Made by a program: the position numbers and the translations under genes. This document shows positions 55,387 through 64,000 of a stretch of 64,000 nucleotides of DNA, piece by piece. The notes below the pieces were generated by a model. That model saw nothing but the letters and a program-made list of their open reading frames with translations. It was not told where the DNA came from and did no database searches. The stretch lies in contig JAUIMM010000126.1 of the NCBI GenBank assembly GCA_031769625.1, positions 7,340,001 through 7,404,000 of the forward strand. Direction: 5' to 3'. Numbering within the stretch: the stretch's first letter is position 1; the number at the start of each line of letters is the position of its first letter. The stretch comes from Taudactylus pleione (taxonomy: Eukaryota > Chordata > Amphibia > Anura > Myobatrachidae).

Positions 55387-55780
55387 GGGCCGTATTCAAT
55401 TAGCGGCGAAAACTGATTTTTTTTTTTTTTTTTCAGACTGCCACTTTTCCAGTTTTTTTGGCAAATATTACGCAAACAGATGAAAATGGAGAAAGAAAAC
55501 TGGAGAAAGTTTTCTCCATCCCAGACCAGGAGAGAAAAAAACTGCAAAATTCCTGTTGTTGGCTAAAAATGTGGGGATTTCTTTCAGAACCCTTTGGACC
55601 CCCAATGATAAACTACCCCAACATATTTTTTTTTGTATTACAGTTTTAGCTTGGCAATATGGCAAACTGTAACAGCGCATGCTGGGATGTGTAGTTCTAC
55701 AACAGCTGGGGGTCTGCTAATTGCCCACTCTTAGACTTTCTTTGAGAATCTGTGTCTATCAGATAGGACAAGAGTCCATT
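55387..55780. other. ATTCAAT-group repeat fragment and unclassified sequence
   Basis: It starts with GGGCCGTATTCAATTAGCGG, the end type seen in the elements at 13373 and 18577. No matching right end was found. A T run is at 55417-55433, and a short GCATGCTGGGATGTGTAGTT block lies near 55677. Confidence 0.35.
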
Positions 55781-55990
55781 TTATACTCACCGTAAAATCA
55801 ATTGCGCCCCCCCCCCCCCCCCCAAGTCCATCTGGGGGCACCCTCCCTGTTGGAAGAGTAAAGACTGAACTGCAGGTGGAGATGGAAGGGTTAAAGAGGG
55901 AGGGGAGTTTTAGCCTAAATAGAATTAACTGTTTAGTGCCTACTCATTAGCCTTCCCTCTTAATCCATTTTTTTTTTTAGATTTGAAAAG
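55781..55990. mobile_element. DIRS-beta terminus fragment with poly(C) tract
   Basis: TATACTCACCGTAAAATC is the inverse of the copy B right end (GATTTTACGGTGAGTA). AAGTCCATCTGGGGGCAC matches the inverted beta/F terminal block. AATTAACTGTTTAGTGCCTAC follows and matches, inverted, 33235-33290. A run of about 17 C lies at 55807-55823. No coding sequence. Confidence 0.6.
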
Positions 55991-56811
55991 TCAAACCTGC
56001 TTACGGCGCTGTAAACAAGTTTTATAATCTTGTTGAGGCCAACACTACTTCATTAGAACCTACACCGTTTACACCTGTAATTTATTTTTAAGTAGTGAAC
56101 TGACATTTGACTTTCCAATGTGAATGGCACGGTTACTGAAAGTTAAACCTATAACACCACAATTTTTGCAACTTGCTAGTTAAACATTGAGTAACATTTC
56201 AGTTTGTCATATATATTTAAAAGGTCAATCCTATTAGCCACAAAGGGGGCAAAGTGCCGTTGCAAAGATGTAGAAATGCTGGCAAGGCCACCACAAACTA
56301 GCCCTGGATTTGCACATTTTTGTGTGCAGCCCTATGGGGCTGTAAACAGATGTGTTCGGAAGTATTGTACTCTAAGTGTGGCATATAGCCGCAATTACTT
56401 GCACTGCAAGTGGCTAATAGGGATGTCCCCTTAGTGTTAAATGTCTTTGTATGGAAAATAAGTGAAAAATGTCAAGACTATTTGGGTCTCAGTTGATCTA
56501 TAAACCTGTATCAGTTAATCACCTAAACTCCACATATTCCTTAAACAATTATTTTGTTACTGTATTCATTAATATATTCCAAACCTATGCACAAGAGCCC
56601 TATTGTCAGGTTATGAATCCTGTTCTATGGAAAATGTATGTTTTGTTCAATTGGACTTAAAGGGATCACTGGAGCTAAATTACAGGTGAAAGAAGCAGTG
56701 TTAAAGCAGATGTTTTTGGGCTGTCTGCTCACCTTTTTTTGGAGGGTTACAGTGTGTGTAGCAAACTTTGTTTGTATACTATATTTATAGCCCCTAAATG
56801 TGCATTGTATA
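55991..56811. other. non-coding, no recognised feature
   Basis: AT-rich, no gene motifs. The minor open frames are not supported. Confidence 0.3.
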
Positions 56812-57048
56812 AAGCTGGACATCCACTATACAATTTTCTGTCCAATCTGGCTGGTTGGAATGAAAACCTGGTAATGGATGGGAGCAAATGACAGTCGATC
56901 ATATGGTCTTAAACACTGAAAAAAGAAAAAATTTGTTCAAATTTGTTAAATTTGTGTGTTTTAACCAATTTGTCTGAACAACCATGTTTGGCTATTTTCC
57001 AGATTGGACAGATATCTGACAGAAAATTGTATAGTGGATGCCCAGCTT
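56812..57048. mobile_element. 237-bp MITE with TA target duplication
   Basis: AAGCTGGACATCCACTATAC and its inverse (GTATAGTGGATGCCCAGCTT) form 30-bp terminal repeats continuing through ATTTTCTG. TA flanks both ends (56810-56811 and 57049-57050), as expected for a Tc1/mariner-mobilised MITE. Confidence 0.88.
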
Positions 57049-57050
57049 TA

Positions 57051-57492
57051 GTCGCACAGATTTGTACTCTCTACCAACCATAATTTCAGGCACCAAAAAT
57101 TAATTTGATCACATTTAACCCATTAAAAGATGTGCATTTGTTAATGGAAAAAAATTACAAAATTGCAACCTTATTATTTCTACAAAGTTATTTTGGACAG
57201 TTGGAGGCTAGATGTGCTCTTCAATATTTGTGTACTACAGTTATAAGGCTAGGATATACTGTACTATTATTTAGCTCTCATAATACATAGGATAACAGCG
57301 CATAGATGTGATATGTAATTGCATTTTATGTTAGTGGGTTAATTGCTGATACTCTACTCCCATACATGATAGGCAGTGCAAGCTGTTGTTTTTGAGTCAC
57401 AAGCGGATACGGGATGCTTTTTTTTTATTTTTGTGCAATCAAAGATATTCAAAAGTTGCGTTTAGATACAATTTTTTACACAATAACTGTTA
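57051..57492. other. non-coding, no recognised feature
   Basis: Nothing supported. Confidence 0.3.
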
Positions 57493-57755
57493 TGTTGCAT
57501 ACACACGTTCAGATTTTGTCGGATTTGAACTAAAACTATTTAAAAAAAATGTTGTCTCTGAAAGAAAATCTGACGTGGGCCTGCAACAATGAACGATGAG
57601 TGTTCCTGCATGTCAGATAACTATATCTGACATTGTCTGTGTTTGCAGTCAGATTTTGACTATTTCATTCTTTTTAACTGTCTGAAATCGTTCAAATCGT
57701 TGGTAAAAATCGTTCCATCGTTCATCTGACAGATCTGACCATGTGAATATACCAT
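57493..57755. mobile_element. MITE distantly related to the one at 22838
   Basis: TTGCATACACACGTTCAGATTTTG at the left and GATCTGACCATGTGAATATAC at the right are degraded inverted ends. The interior repeats TCAGATTTT and ATCGTTCA words. The ends are less certain than for 22838-23137. Confidence 0.45.
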
Positions 57756-57999
57756 TACATAAATATAAGCAATGTTTTAGACTAAAATGTAGCAATGTCA
57801 CTGCCTATTTCCACACTCAGCTGAGTGTTTTCACTCTCAGATGTATTTGATTCAGAATACTATACAGGCTGTTTTTTTCAGTGTTCTCCTATGGGTGGCA
57901 CTTTGAATATTGATGATGTATCTTAGAGAAGTATAGTTTTCAGAGTAGCTGTTTAGACAAATATTTGTTAACTATTGACGATATTGGATCAGAACCTCT

Positions 58000-58885
58000 A
58001 TACACACCTTCCTATACCTTCTAATATCCTGCCTATACCTTCTAAGGATGATGCTAATTTGCATACGCAGTCATACAGTAAATAAAGACTTAGACCTGGA
58101 ATCTGTGGTTCAAAAGCACAAAGTATTATTCAAGTAAAAGTACAGTCAGTTACTCTGTGATCTGTGTAAAATTTAGCGCAAAGGAATTGTACAGACCCAA
58201 GTACAGTATACATACGCAGCGCCTCTGGTCCAGGTGTTGGGTATCAGCAAGAAACCCCTCGTCCGTCAGCATGAAGACTAGGACCCAGTGTTTGAGCACA
58301 CATGTTTATACCCCCCAGAATAGACAGAACAATAGAGAAGTTTGTTGCTCATATCATTGGTTCCCAGGGGAGAAGCATCTGTTACAGAGCATTTAACAGG
58401 CTGGTTCAAATACTCACCCAGCCTCTAACAGCTGGTGATCTCTGCCCACCTGCCCCCTGCAACATCATAACAGTTAATACATTTTGTTGCTTGAAGTCTC
58501 TGTGGTCCATAACTCGAGAATGCATGATGCGATCTCCCCACCGATATCACCGGAATACTGTGGAAAGAGTACGCACAGTACAAAACCAAACACTGCTTAG
58601 CATGTATAAAACCTTAGTTATCAAATATCTTTTACAGCATTTATACTAACAACCAACTTAAATCTTATACCTTAATGGTAATGGAACCTTGCAAGTGAAT
58701 ATGTAATGTGTGAGTGTACAGGGTTTGATATGAAGACGCTAGTTAACTGGGGACAGATGCGTGCGCATTTAGCTACTAAACAGTGTTTTTCTTATGCATT
58801 CGCTAATGGGCGTCATGTTACCAGCTCAATTGTGCGTAATGTGCAGTGTTTATGCATGAGATTCCATCTATGATGGACTTATCAC

Positions 58886-58930
<45 letters not shown>

Positions 58931-58969
58931 GTGTGTGTATGTATATGTGTGTGTATATGTGTGTGTATA

Positions 58970-59000
<31 letters not shown>

Positions 59001-59441
59001 CATTCCTCACTCAGTTTCAGACTGCACTGCAAATGTGAAGCTGGGGCCATTCTGTCTGGGTGTGGGGCTAAAACCTGTTTAGGATTCAGACACATTCAAT
59101 TGTATAGATCAATGCCTGGGTTATATTACAATTGCCACAACTATACTTATCTGCATACAGGGATTCCCAATTTGTATGTAAAGAGCTCACAGTTTCTGGT
59201 GCATTGTCTATTCTATTTACTTTTTCTCAAGAGGCTGTTCTTCTAGTTGCCCTTGGTAGATTACCAAAAATATTGCCATCTGTTCTTAGCTCGTGAGTTG
59301 TAACTTAGTGACGCTGGTTGCAAAATGGCGTCTTGCAGATTCTTGTTTGTAAAATGGAGTCTAGCTGCCATTCGCAAGATGGCGTCGTGCACTCTTCAAT
59401 TTTAAACTGATCTTGTCTCAGACAATTATCCAGCTTTGACA
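58000..59441 (-). mobile_element. candidate 3' LTR of the endogenous retrovirus
   Basis: On the minus strand a purine-rich tract (ATCAAAGGGTGGAC, 59442-59455) is followed directly by TGTCAAAGCTGG, the expected polypurine-tract/LTR junction, fixing one LTR boundary at 59441. A TATAAA box lies at 58305-58310 in the same orientation. The other LTR boundary was not identified; 58000 is a rough limit. The (TA/TG) microsatellite at 58891-59001 probably expanded inside U3 and makes it longer than usual. Confidence 0.42.
58891..59001. repeat. (TA)n(TG)n(TA)n microsatellite
   Basis: About 34 bases of TA, then mixed TATGTGTG units, then TA again. Confidence 0.95.
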
Positions 59442-59835
59442 GTCCACCCTTTGATAGCGAACAACATGCTATCACAATCTGCTATTAGAGTTTAATTTAG
59501 GCTTACATTTACATGTTATTTAGTGTTGTTATGGGATGGCACAAGGTGGTTCTTAATCCATCAATAATGTGTCTCTGGGTGGGGACATAAAGCTACTATT
59601 ATACGCACACCGCGGATCTTGGAAGATCATGTGAAAGGTGTGGGGATGCACCAGTCTTATAAAAGCAGTCTTGAAGGGGAATTTAGACTACATTATCTGA
59701 GGTGTTTTCAAAAAAAAAAACATTTCAATAATACATTCTATGCAAGGCTAAATATAATACATTAAGTGATTGTGTTTCCTAGCTCAGGGTTGTAATGCAG
59801 TTCTGTATTTACCTCGGTATTCATACTTGCCACCA
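59442..59835 (-). other. env 3' untranslated region and polypurine tract of the provirus
   Basis: Non-coding between the env stop and the LTR. Apart from the polypurine tract adjoining 59441 and an A run at 59711-59720, nothing is recognised. Confidence 0.45.
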
Positions 59836-60609
59836 TCATGATTCATTCTTTCGTTTTACTCTATTTTTACATTTTCCACACTTCAACACAATAGGAACAC
59901 ACCGGACACATATACTGATTGTCATCATAATAAATGGCATAAGGCTCAAGAATTTGCCTATGCTGGCGATCACTTCCTGGACCCATTCCCCTAGACCTGA
60001 GAACCATTTCACTGGGTTCAGCGATGACACCCATCCTTCTATCTTTTCCCCTACTTCAGCCACTGAAGCATTATGGTTCTTACGAAATTCCCATTTTAGC
60101 TGCAGAATTTCATCCATCTTCCGGTCTATCACCTCCTTGGGATCGCTGGTATCATTGGTGACATAGGTGCAACATTTTACTCCAAATTGGGTGGCTAACG
60201 TTACGCAATACCCTCCAGTAACAGCAGTTAAATAATTCAACACTAGCCTGTGTTGCACCAGTTCTTTCTTGTACACTTGCAATTCTCTCCCTGTATACCT
60301 GAATGTGTCATCGTACATCTCGGTGATATTATCTATCAATTTAGCAAGTTCCTGAATATATCTAAAATTTAATGTACCCCGAGCAATTCTGGTGGGATCC
60401 AGTGTGACTAAAACTTGAAAGCCAGTTGTCTCACTAGTTAACTGAGTGGCTTTATGCACATCACCAGGTATCATGTTTCTTTTGCCTCTGTGTTCATATT
60501 GCGTGTGAAGATATGGTGATGGTATGTTTTTATGTATACTAAGCATTTCAACATGTGCGAGGGTCATAACTTCTGGAAGTATTCTTCCCAAATAACATAA
60601 CAATGACAA
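59836..60609 (-). pseudogene. env: retroviral env, end of surface subunit and transmembrane subunit
   Basis: A 257-codon open frame. Near residues 43-46, RGKR fits a furin-type cleavage site. A hydrophobic heptad region follows, then a cysteine cluster of the form C, 10 residues, CC (residues about 134-146), in the place of the immunosuppressive-domain/CX6CC region of gamma-type envelopes. A hydrophobic membrane anchor (about residues 215-243) and a short basic tail end the protein. The frame is open, but the attached surface subunit is lost, so this is not a working envelope. The wider-than-usual cysteine spacing is notable. Confidence 0.82.
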
Positions 60610-60799
60610 TACTAAAATTGGTCAGACACTCCCCTGATTGGCATTGCACTCCTCCTGACTCCACTCCATCAGCCCTGCCATCAGCTCCCATTTCCTCAAT
60701 CGGTCCCCCATCACAGACACTGAGTATCCCCAAACAGATCATCACGACAAAAACTCTGGAAAGAAAAAGAACTAGGATGACCACAGCAGACCACTCCAT
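60548..60799 (-). pseudogene. env: retroviral env, signal peptide and start of surface subunit
   Basis: The ATG at 60799 starts 'MEWSAVVILVLFLSRVFVVM', a strongly hydrophobic signal-peptide-like segment, followed by a short Gly/Glu-rich stretch. The frame lies immediately 3' of the integrase end, the normal env position. It overlaps the next env frame (from 60609) in a different phase. Almost all of the surface subunit, including the receptor-binding region, is missing. Confidence 0.65.
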
Positions 60800-60816
60800 T
60801 GCTGGAACACATTTCT

Positions 60817-61363
60817 TTAGCTCAGATATCTCACCGTCACCTTTTTAATCTTTCCGGCACAAGCTCGCAATCGACAGGTGCACGTTATCGGCCTTGTCTC
60901 CGCCTTGTATCGCCACTGGTTGCTTAACTCCCTATAGTGAGTGGAATGGATCCACGTATCTTCCTCGGCCACAGTTTGAGGATGTTGTATCGTCAGATAC
61001 AGACCTTTCCACCGATCAGTCAAACAACCTGAGCTAAAAAAAATTTGGATCATAACAAATTCTCCAGATTTTACATGACAGTTTGCATTAGACATGTTAG
61101 TTAATAACACTTTCAATTTCGGTTATTCTCATTCATCTTCGTGAGACCCTGCATAGTAACCTTATTATCATATTTTCGCATGAGGCTGCCTGTTTGAACA
61201 GTATCTCAAAGGGGGGCAAATAAAGGAAAAGACAGTCTGGGATAATCTTAGTGGTGTTACCCATCACCTTACACATGTTCTTGGAAACGTCACCTGTAAA
61301 ATAAGTCTCCCTATCATTTTTAATAATTCTAGGGATATAGTATCTGCATACAGGTTCCTGCAA
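60817..61363 (-). pseudogene. pol: retroviral pol remnants: integrase pieces
   Basis: Piece 61363-61133 contains 'IIKNDRETYFTGDVSKNMCK', which resembles the integrase core segment around the second catalytic aspartate (D, then FTG). Piece 61116-60817 contains 'KGLYLTIQHPQTVAEEDTWI', similar to the C-terminal integrase segment in gammaretroviruses, followed by a His-rich end and a basic tail. The last frame stops at 60817, just before the env start at 60799. Everything upstream of the integrase core, and its zinc-binding and first catalytic parts, is missing. Confidence 0.75.
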
Positions 61364-61379
61364 TTAAATCTTGTTGTTA

Positions 61380-61642
61380 ATAGCTACTGCTCTAAATAAT
61401 GTCTGGTCCACTGGGTTGGACAGTATTCCGAGTAGTCGACCTCAGCCTGACATGGCTGCCGTTTATCCTTAGCAACCTTGTGTCCTATGAGTGGGCGATA
61501 AAGCACAACAGTTTAATATCATTTAAACATGACCTAAAATACAACAATAAATTGTCCACATTTTACATTAGAACAGATCCATTGATAGGTTGAAAAGATT
61601 GTAAACAGTCATATAAGGCCTGGGAGAAGATACTGGGGTTAC
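61380..61642 (-). other. region of the retroviral pol deletion
   Basis: About 260 bases separate the nucleocapsid from the integrase remnants. No protease, RT or RNase H motif is present here in any frame. Confidence 0.65.
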
Positions 61643-62017
61643 CTATGAACCCATGGGAAACTCGTGTTCCTGTGTGGTGTTCTTCACTTTGCAGTTCTTA
61701 CTTACGTGTCCCACTTGGTGACAGGTAAAACATATTTTTGAACGGGTTGGATGAAAGGATTGTTGTGGGAGTTGAGCAAGAGGAAAAGATGGTGGGTATG
61801 GGTAAGGATGTGAAGAATAAGGGTATTGTGGGAAGTATGAAGTTTGTGGGTAGTATGAGGCCTGTGGTTGTGTATGATATGTGGGGTAAGGATGTGTTTG
61901 CTGTTGTGTGGGATTGGTGAGGACGTGTAATTGTGCAGGTGTGTGTGTGGGTGCAGGTGTGTCGGTTGGCTGTGATGTTGTTGTTATTCCTTCCAGAGCT
62001 TGGATACTGACAGCCAT
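61643..62017 (-). pseudogene. gag: retroviral gag, nucleocapsid with one zinc knuckle
   Basis: The 124-codon frame has a long Pro/Thr then Tyr/Pro-rich spacer (about residues 18-88). A single zinc knuckle follows, CFTCHQVGHVSKNC, with the CX2CX4HX4C spacing that binds viral RNA. One knuckle rather than two is usual in gamma- and epsilonretroviruses. The frame stops at 61643. No protease follows; the next recognisable coding sequence is integrase. Confidence 0.85.
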
Positions 62018-62580
62018 TAGTTTTTCGCTCTGGTTCTCTCTCTTCTTTGTGATATTTTTATCATGTTGTATGGCAAACTGAGGTTATCTATTGTGACTCC
62101 CCTCCAGCCAGGTTGTGAGGTCTGAACCCGAGTCTTTAAGTCGTCTTTGAGACCGTCCACGAGTGCCGTGACTATCATTCCCCTGTGGTGAGTGCTATCT
62201 TTAATATCTTCTAACCCAGTGTACTGGGTGATAGCCTGCAGAGCCTGGCCGCAATAATATTTTGCAGTTTCACTCTTCTTTTGCTTAATTGTGAAAATTT
62301 TGTTCCAGTTAACTACTACTGGAAAATATACACCCAATTGAGTTACAATGCGGGAAATGTTACCTTGGTTTACTTGGTCTGTTAAGGGAACGTCACCATC
62401 CAATACACAATCTGTGATAAATGTTGTCACGTCGGTATTACTTGGCAGACAGGCCCTTAACACCACACGCCAATCTTTATTAGTTGGCTCATGAGAACTA
62501 CCCAAATTTCTCAAAAATCTTTGACATTTGGCTAGTTCCTTTTTGGGATCGGGAAATCATTTATGATGGAATTTAGTTCT
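62017..62580 (-). pseudogene. gag: retroviral gag, capsid region
   Basis: The open frame 62514-62017 is 165 codons. It contains the block FTIKQKKSETAKYYCGQAL, comparable in position to the QxxxES...F region of gammaretroviral capsid C-terminal domains, and then 'VTALVDGLKDDLKTRVQ'. It ends with a basic 'SQRRERTRAKN' tail, after which the nucleocapsid frame follows with a frame change at 62017. The capsid N-terminal domain is shortened or shifted before 62514. Confidence 0.72.
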
Positions 62581-62588
62581 GCTCTTGT

Positions 62589-63195
62589 CTAGGGACAATG
62601 CATTACCACTTCCCTCGTGGGAACTACAGCGTTCACATCTGCATTTCCATTCGAAACAGTTATCGTCCGAATGGGATGCAGACCGGTAGCGTTGCTACCT
62701 CTTACCTGGTTACCTAGCTGGGGGTTTAATCTGCTGCTGCTACGTATGGTATGAACAACTTCCTCTACGGGTGCAGAGGGTGTTAACACGTCCCTTGCTG
62801 TTACCGATGGAGATGGCGGCACCACCCGTGATTGTGGTGATGCAGCATCTATCATTTGCACAGCATGGGAAATGGCAGACATTACAATAGGCTGCTCATC
62901 CACATCATAAACATTTTCCTTGTGGTTGCTTAAGAGGGTAAAAATAGCTTGTTACATTTTTAGGGGTATTTTTGGTAACTGTACTTGCACCTCCATCCAC
63001 ATAAGGTGGGGGAGGTGAGTGTGAACTGTTGGCAATACTCTCCACAACGCTACCTTGCTGCACGTGCGCACCATTTTGCGGCTCGCAGGTATTGCAATTT
63101 AACGTCGCGGATGTATTTTCTGGCAATGCGCTCGCGACACTAGTTTGCGTTGCTTGCACATTTTTAAGCCATGCATCCCCTTCATGCTGCCACAA
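62589..63195 (-). pseudogene. gag: retroviral gag, linker with PPPY late-domain motif
   Basis: The frame 63195-62905 contains SPPPPYVDGG. PPPY is the late-budding motif by which retroviral Gag recruits Nedd4-type ubiquitin ligases. Its position between matrix and capsid is the usual one for gammaretroviral p12-like regions. The frame then shifts to 62903-62589, a Ser/Pro/Val-rich segment. There is one stop or frameshift between the two pieces and another before capsid. Confidence 0.72.
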
Positions 63196-63205
63196 TTTTA
63201 AACAT

Positions 63206-63463
63206 TCACAATATTTGACCTTTTTCTCTTCGGGAGCGCATCAAACTGATGAGATCCCGGACATTATCTAATACATCCTTATCAAAACTACCAATTCCGG
63301 GAAACTGTCTAACACTCTTCCTCGTCATATTAAACCATAAATCACAATACCTTATTGCATAAGTACCGTACTTAGTATGCATAATACGATGGGCCGATCC
63401 GATCGGCGGCTCCATTAGCAGCACATCATTGTCTAACATCTCTACTGTTTGCATGGCTCCCAT
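63206..63463 (-). pseudogene. gag: retroviral gag, matrix region
   Basis: The most likely start is the ATG at 63463, giving an N-terminus MGAMQT with Gly at position 2 and Thr at position 6, compatible with N-myristoylation and membrane targeting of matrix. The open frame extends further upstream to 63565, but that part has no ATG start and overlaps the splice-donor-like site. The frame ends at a stop at 63206 after a basic Arg/Lys cluster. A frameshift then separates it from the next gag part, so gag is not a single open frame. Confidence 0.68.
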
Positions 63464-63530
63464 TCTGAGACAAAATCCTACGCTTTTCAATAAAGATTTA
63501 AACTGGTGAAAGACAATCAAGATACTTTCA

Positions 63531-63540
63531 CTTACCTGTG
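63531..63540 (-). promoter_or_regulatory. splice-donor-like site upstream of retroviral gag
   Basis: The minus strand reads CCACAG then GTAAGTG, with the exon end at 63536. It lies about 70 bases upstream of the probable gag start, where a major donor for subgenomic env mRNA is expected. Confidence 0.6.
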
Positions 63541-63565
63541 GACGATTTAAGTCGGCAGCGCCCAC

Positions 63566-64000
63566 ACACCTGGATAGGATTTGAAAAAGGCAACTTCAAC
63601 ACCTGGATAAGATTTAGTAAGGCAACTTCCACACCTATGGGAGTTCATATGTCGGCCACTCCCACGCACCTCTCTACAACAAAGACAACATGTACACCTG
63701 CTACTGTGTATAGAACGGTAAAGCTACTTACCGAGCGGCTAGACTAACCCTTGCACCTAGCCCTTAAGGATCATACGATACCCTTAACTTTGTCCAACAA
63801 ATATTCACTGTTACACACTTTTTCCTGCACAGAAAAATACACGTTAACCCAGATATTGATAACAATTGAAAAAGGTAAACCTCGACGGCTTTGTTTAAAC
63901 ACATGGCAGTAGAACCGGAAGTACGTATATACTATTGTGCGACCAGCCGCATACACAATAATACGACTACCACACAACCGTATGACTTTTTAACTGCATA
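63566..64000 (-). other. retroviral 5' leader
   Basis: Sequence upstream of gag on the minus strand with several GTAAGT/GTAAGTAG words and related GTGTGGGAGTGGCC-type repeats near 63560-63680. No primer-binding site was recognised, so the 5' LTR is probably outside the window. Confidence 0.5.

Larger units (their letters stand above)
58000..64000 (-). mobile_element. endogenous retrovirus, gamma/epsilon-like, defective
   Basis: The order on the minus strand is leader (to 63566), gag (63463-61643), two small integrase remnants (61363-60817), env leader, env transmembrane subunit (60609-59836), polypurine tract and 3' LTR. A single CCHC zinc knuckle, a PPPY motif and a transmembrane subunit ending in a cytoplasmic tail point to a gammaretrovirus- or epsilonretrovirus-like lineage. 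Protease, reverse transcriptase and RNase H are entirely missing, and most of the surface subunit is deleted. The 5' LTR and primer-binding site would lie beyond 64000. The provirus is antisense to the ELAVL gene. Confidence 0.85.

Noticed and set aside
58818..59082. Tyr/Ile-rich frames over the TA/TG tract
   Set aside because: They are translations of a microsatellite.
63465..63565. Upstream extension of the gag frame to 63565
   Set aside because: There is no ATG there (the codon is GTG) and the extension spans a strong splice-donor-like sequence. The ATG at 63463 with Gly2 is preferred.

Overview
The window looks like a deep intronic stretch of a vertebrate gene, most likely from a frog or another amphibian with a large, transposon-rich genome. 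Only one host coding exon is recognisable. It is at 27827-27980 on the + strand, encodes the start of the second RRM of a neuronal ELAV/Hu RNA-binding protein (ELAVL2 or ELAVL4), and has canonical splice sites on both sides. No neighbouring ELAVL exon is visible, so the flanking introns should exceed about 27 kb and 36 kb. The amphibian assignment is an inference from the abundance of DIRS tyrosine-recombinase retrotransposons together with Tc1/mariner, hAT, L2/CR1-like, Penelope-like and retroviral sequences. It was not checked against a database.

Layout. 0-7.3 kb: a TA microsatellite, an internally deleted mariner (491-1400), a decayed + strand DIRS (copy A) and a fragment of a second DIRS family (copy F). 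7.3-20.9 kb: mostly non-coding, with palindromic MITEs, a hAT MITE with an 8-bp target duplication, an L2/CR1-like tail and a 56-bp hairpin. 20.9-25.9 kb: a - strand DIRS (copy C) carrying a foldback MITE. 26-29 kb: the ELAVL exon in complex, apparently single-copy intron. 29.06-31.25 kb: a Tc1 element with a MITE inside its transposase. 31.5-33.2 kb: more MITEs and a hAT element. 33.3-42.5 kb: an old DIRS (copy B) with inverted termini about 8 kb apart. It is interrupted by an insertion with a 14-bp target duplication, by MITEs and by a 716-bp non-autonomous DIRS derivative. 42.9-45.1 kb: DIRS copy E. 46.5-55.4 kb: a nest in which DIRS D (47813-54115) sits in the ORF1 of DIRS D'. D' also carries a Penelope-like insertion, and D carries an L2-like tail and a solo LTR with a 49-bp minisatellite. 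56-58 kb: MITEs. 58-64 kb: a - strand endogenous retrovirus with a gamma/epsilon-like gag, a heavily deleted pol and a deleted env.

How the parts work together. The DIRS copies share one plan: inverted terminal repeats, an ORF1 starting with a CxxC-x14-CxxC motif, RT-RNase H plus a C-terminal methyltransferase-like region, a tyrosine recombinase, and an internal complementary region (ICR). In copy D the ICR can be read as the reverse complements of the two outer ends joined through a short AAAAG core. That reading gives the element ends to the base and fits the circular-junction model of DIRS replication. Every mobile-element gene in the window is visibly broken by stops, frameshifts, deletions or catalytic substitutions. 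I saw no CRISPR array, rRNA, tRNA or bacterial-type operon.
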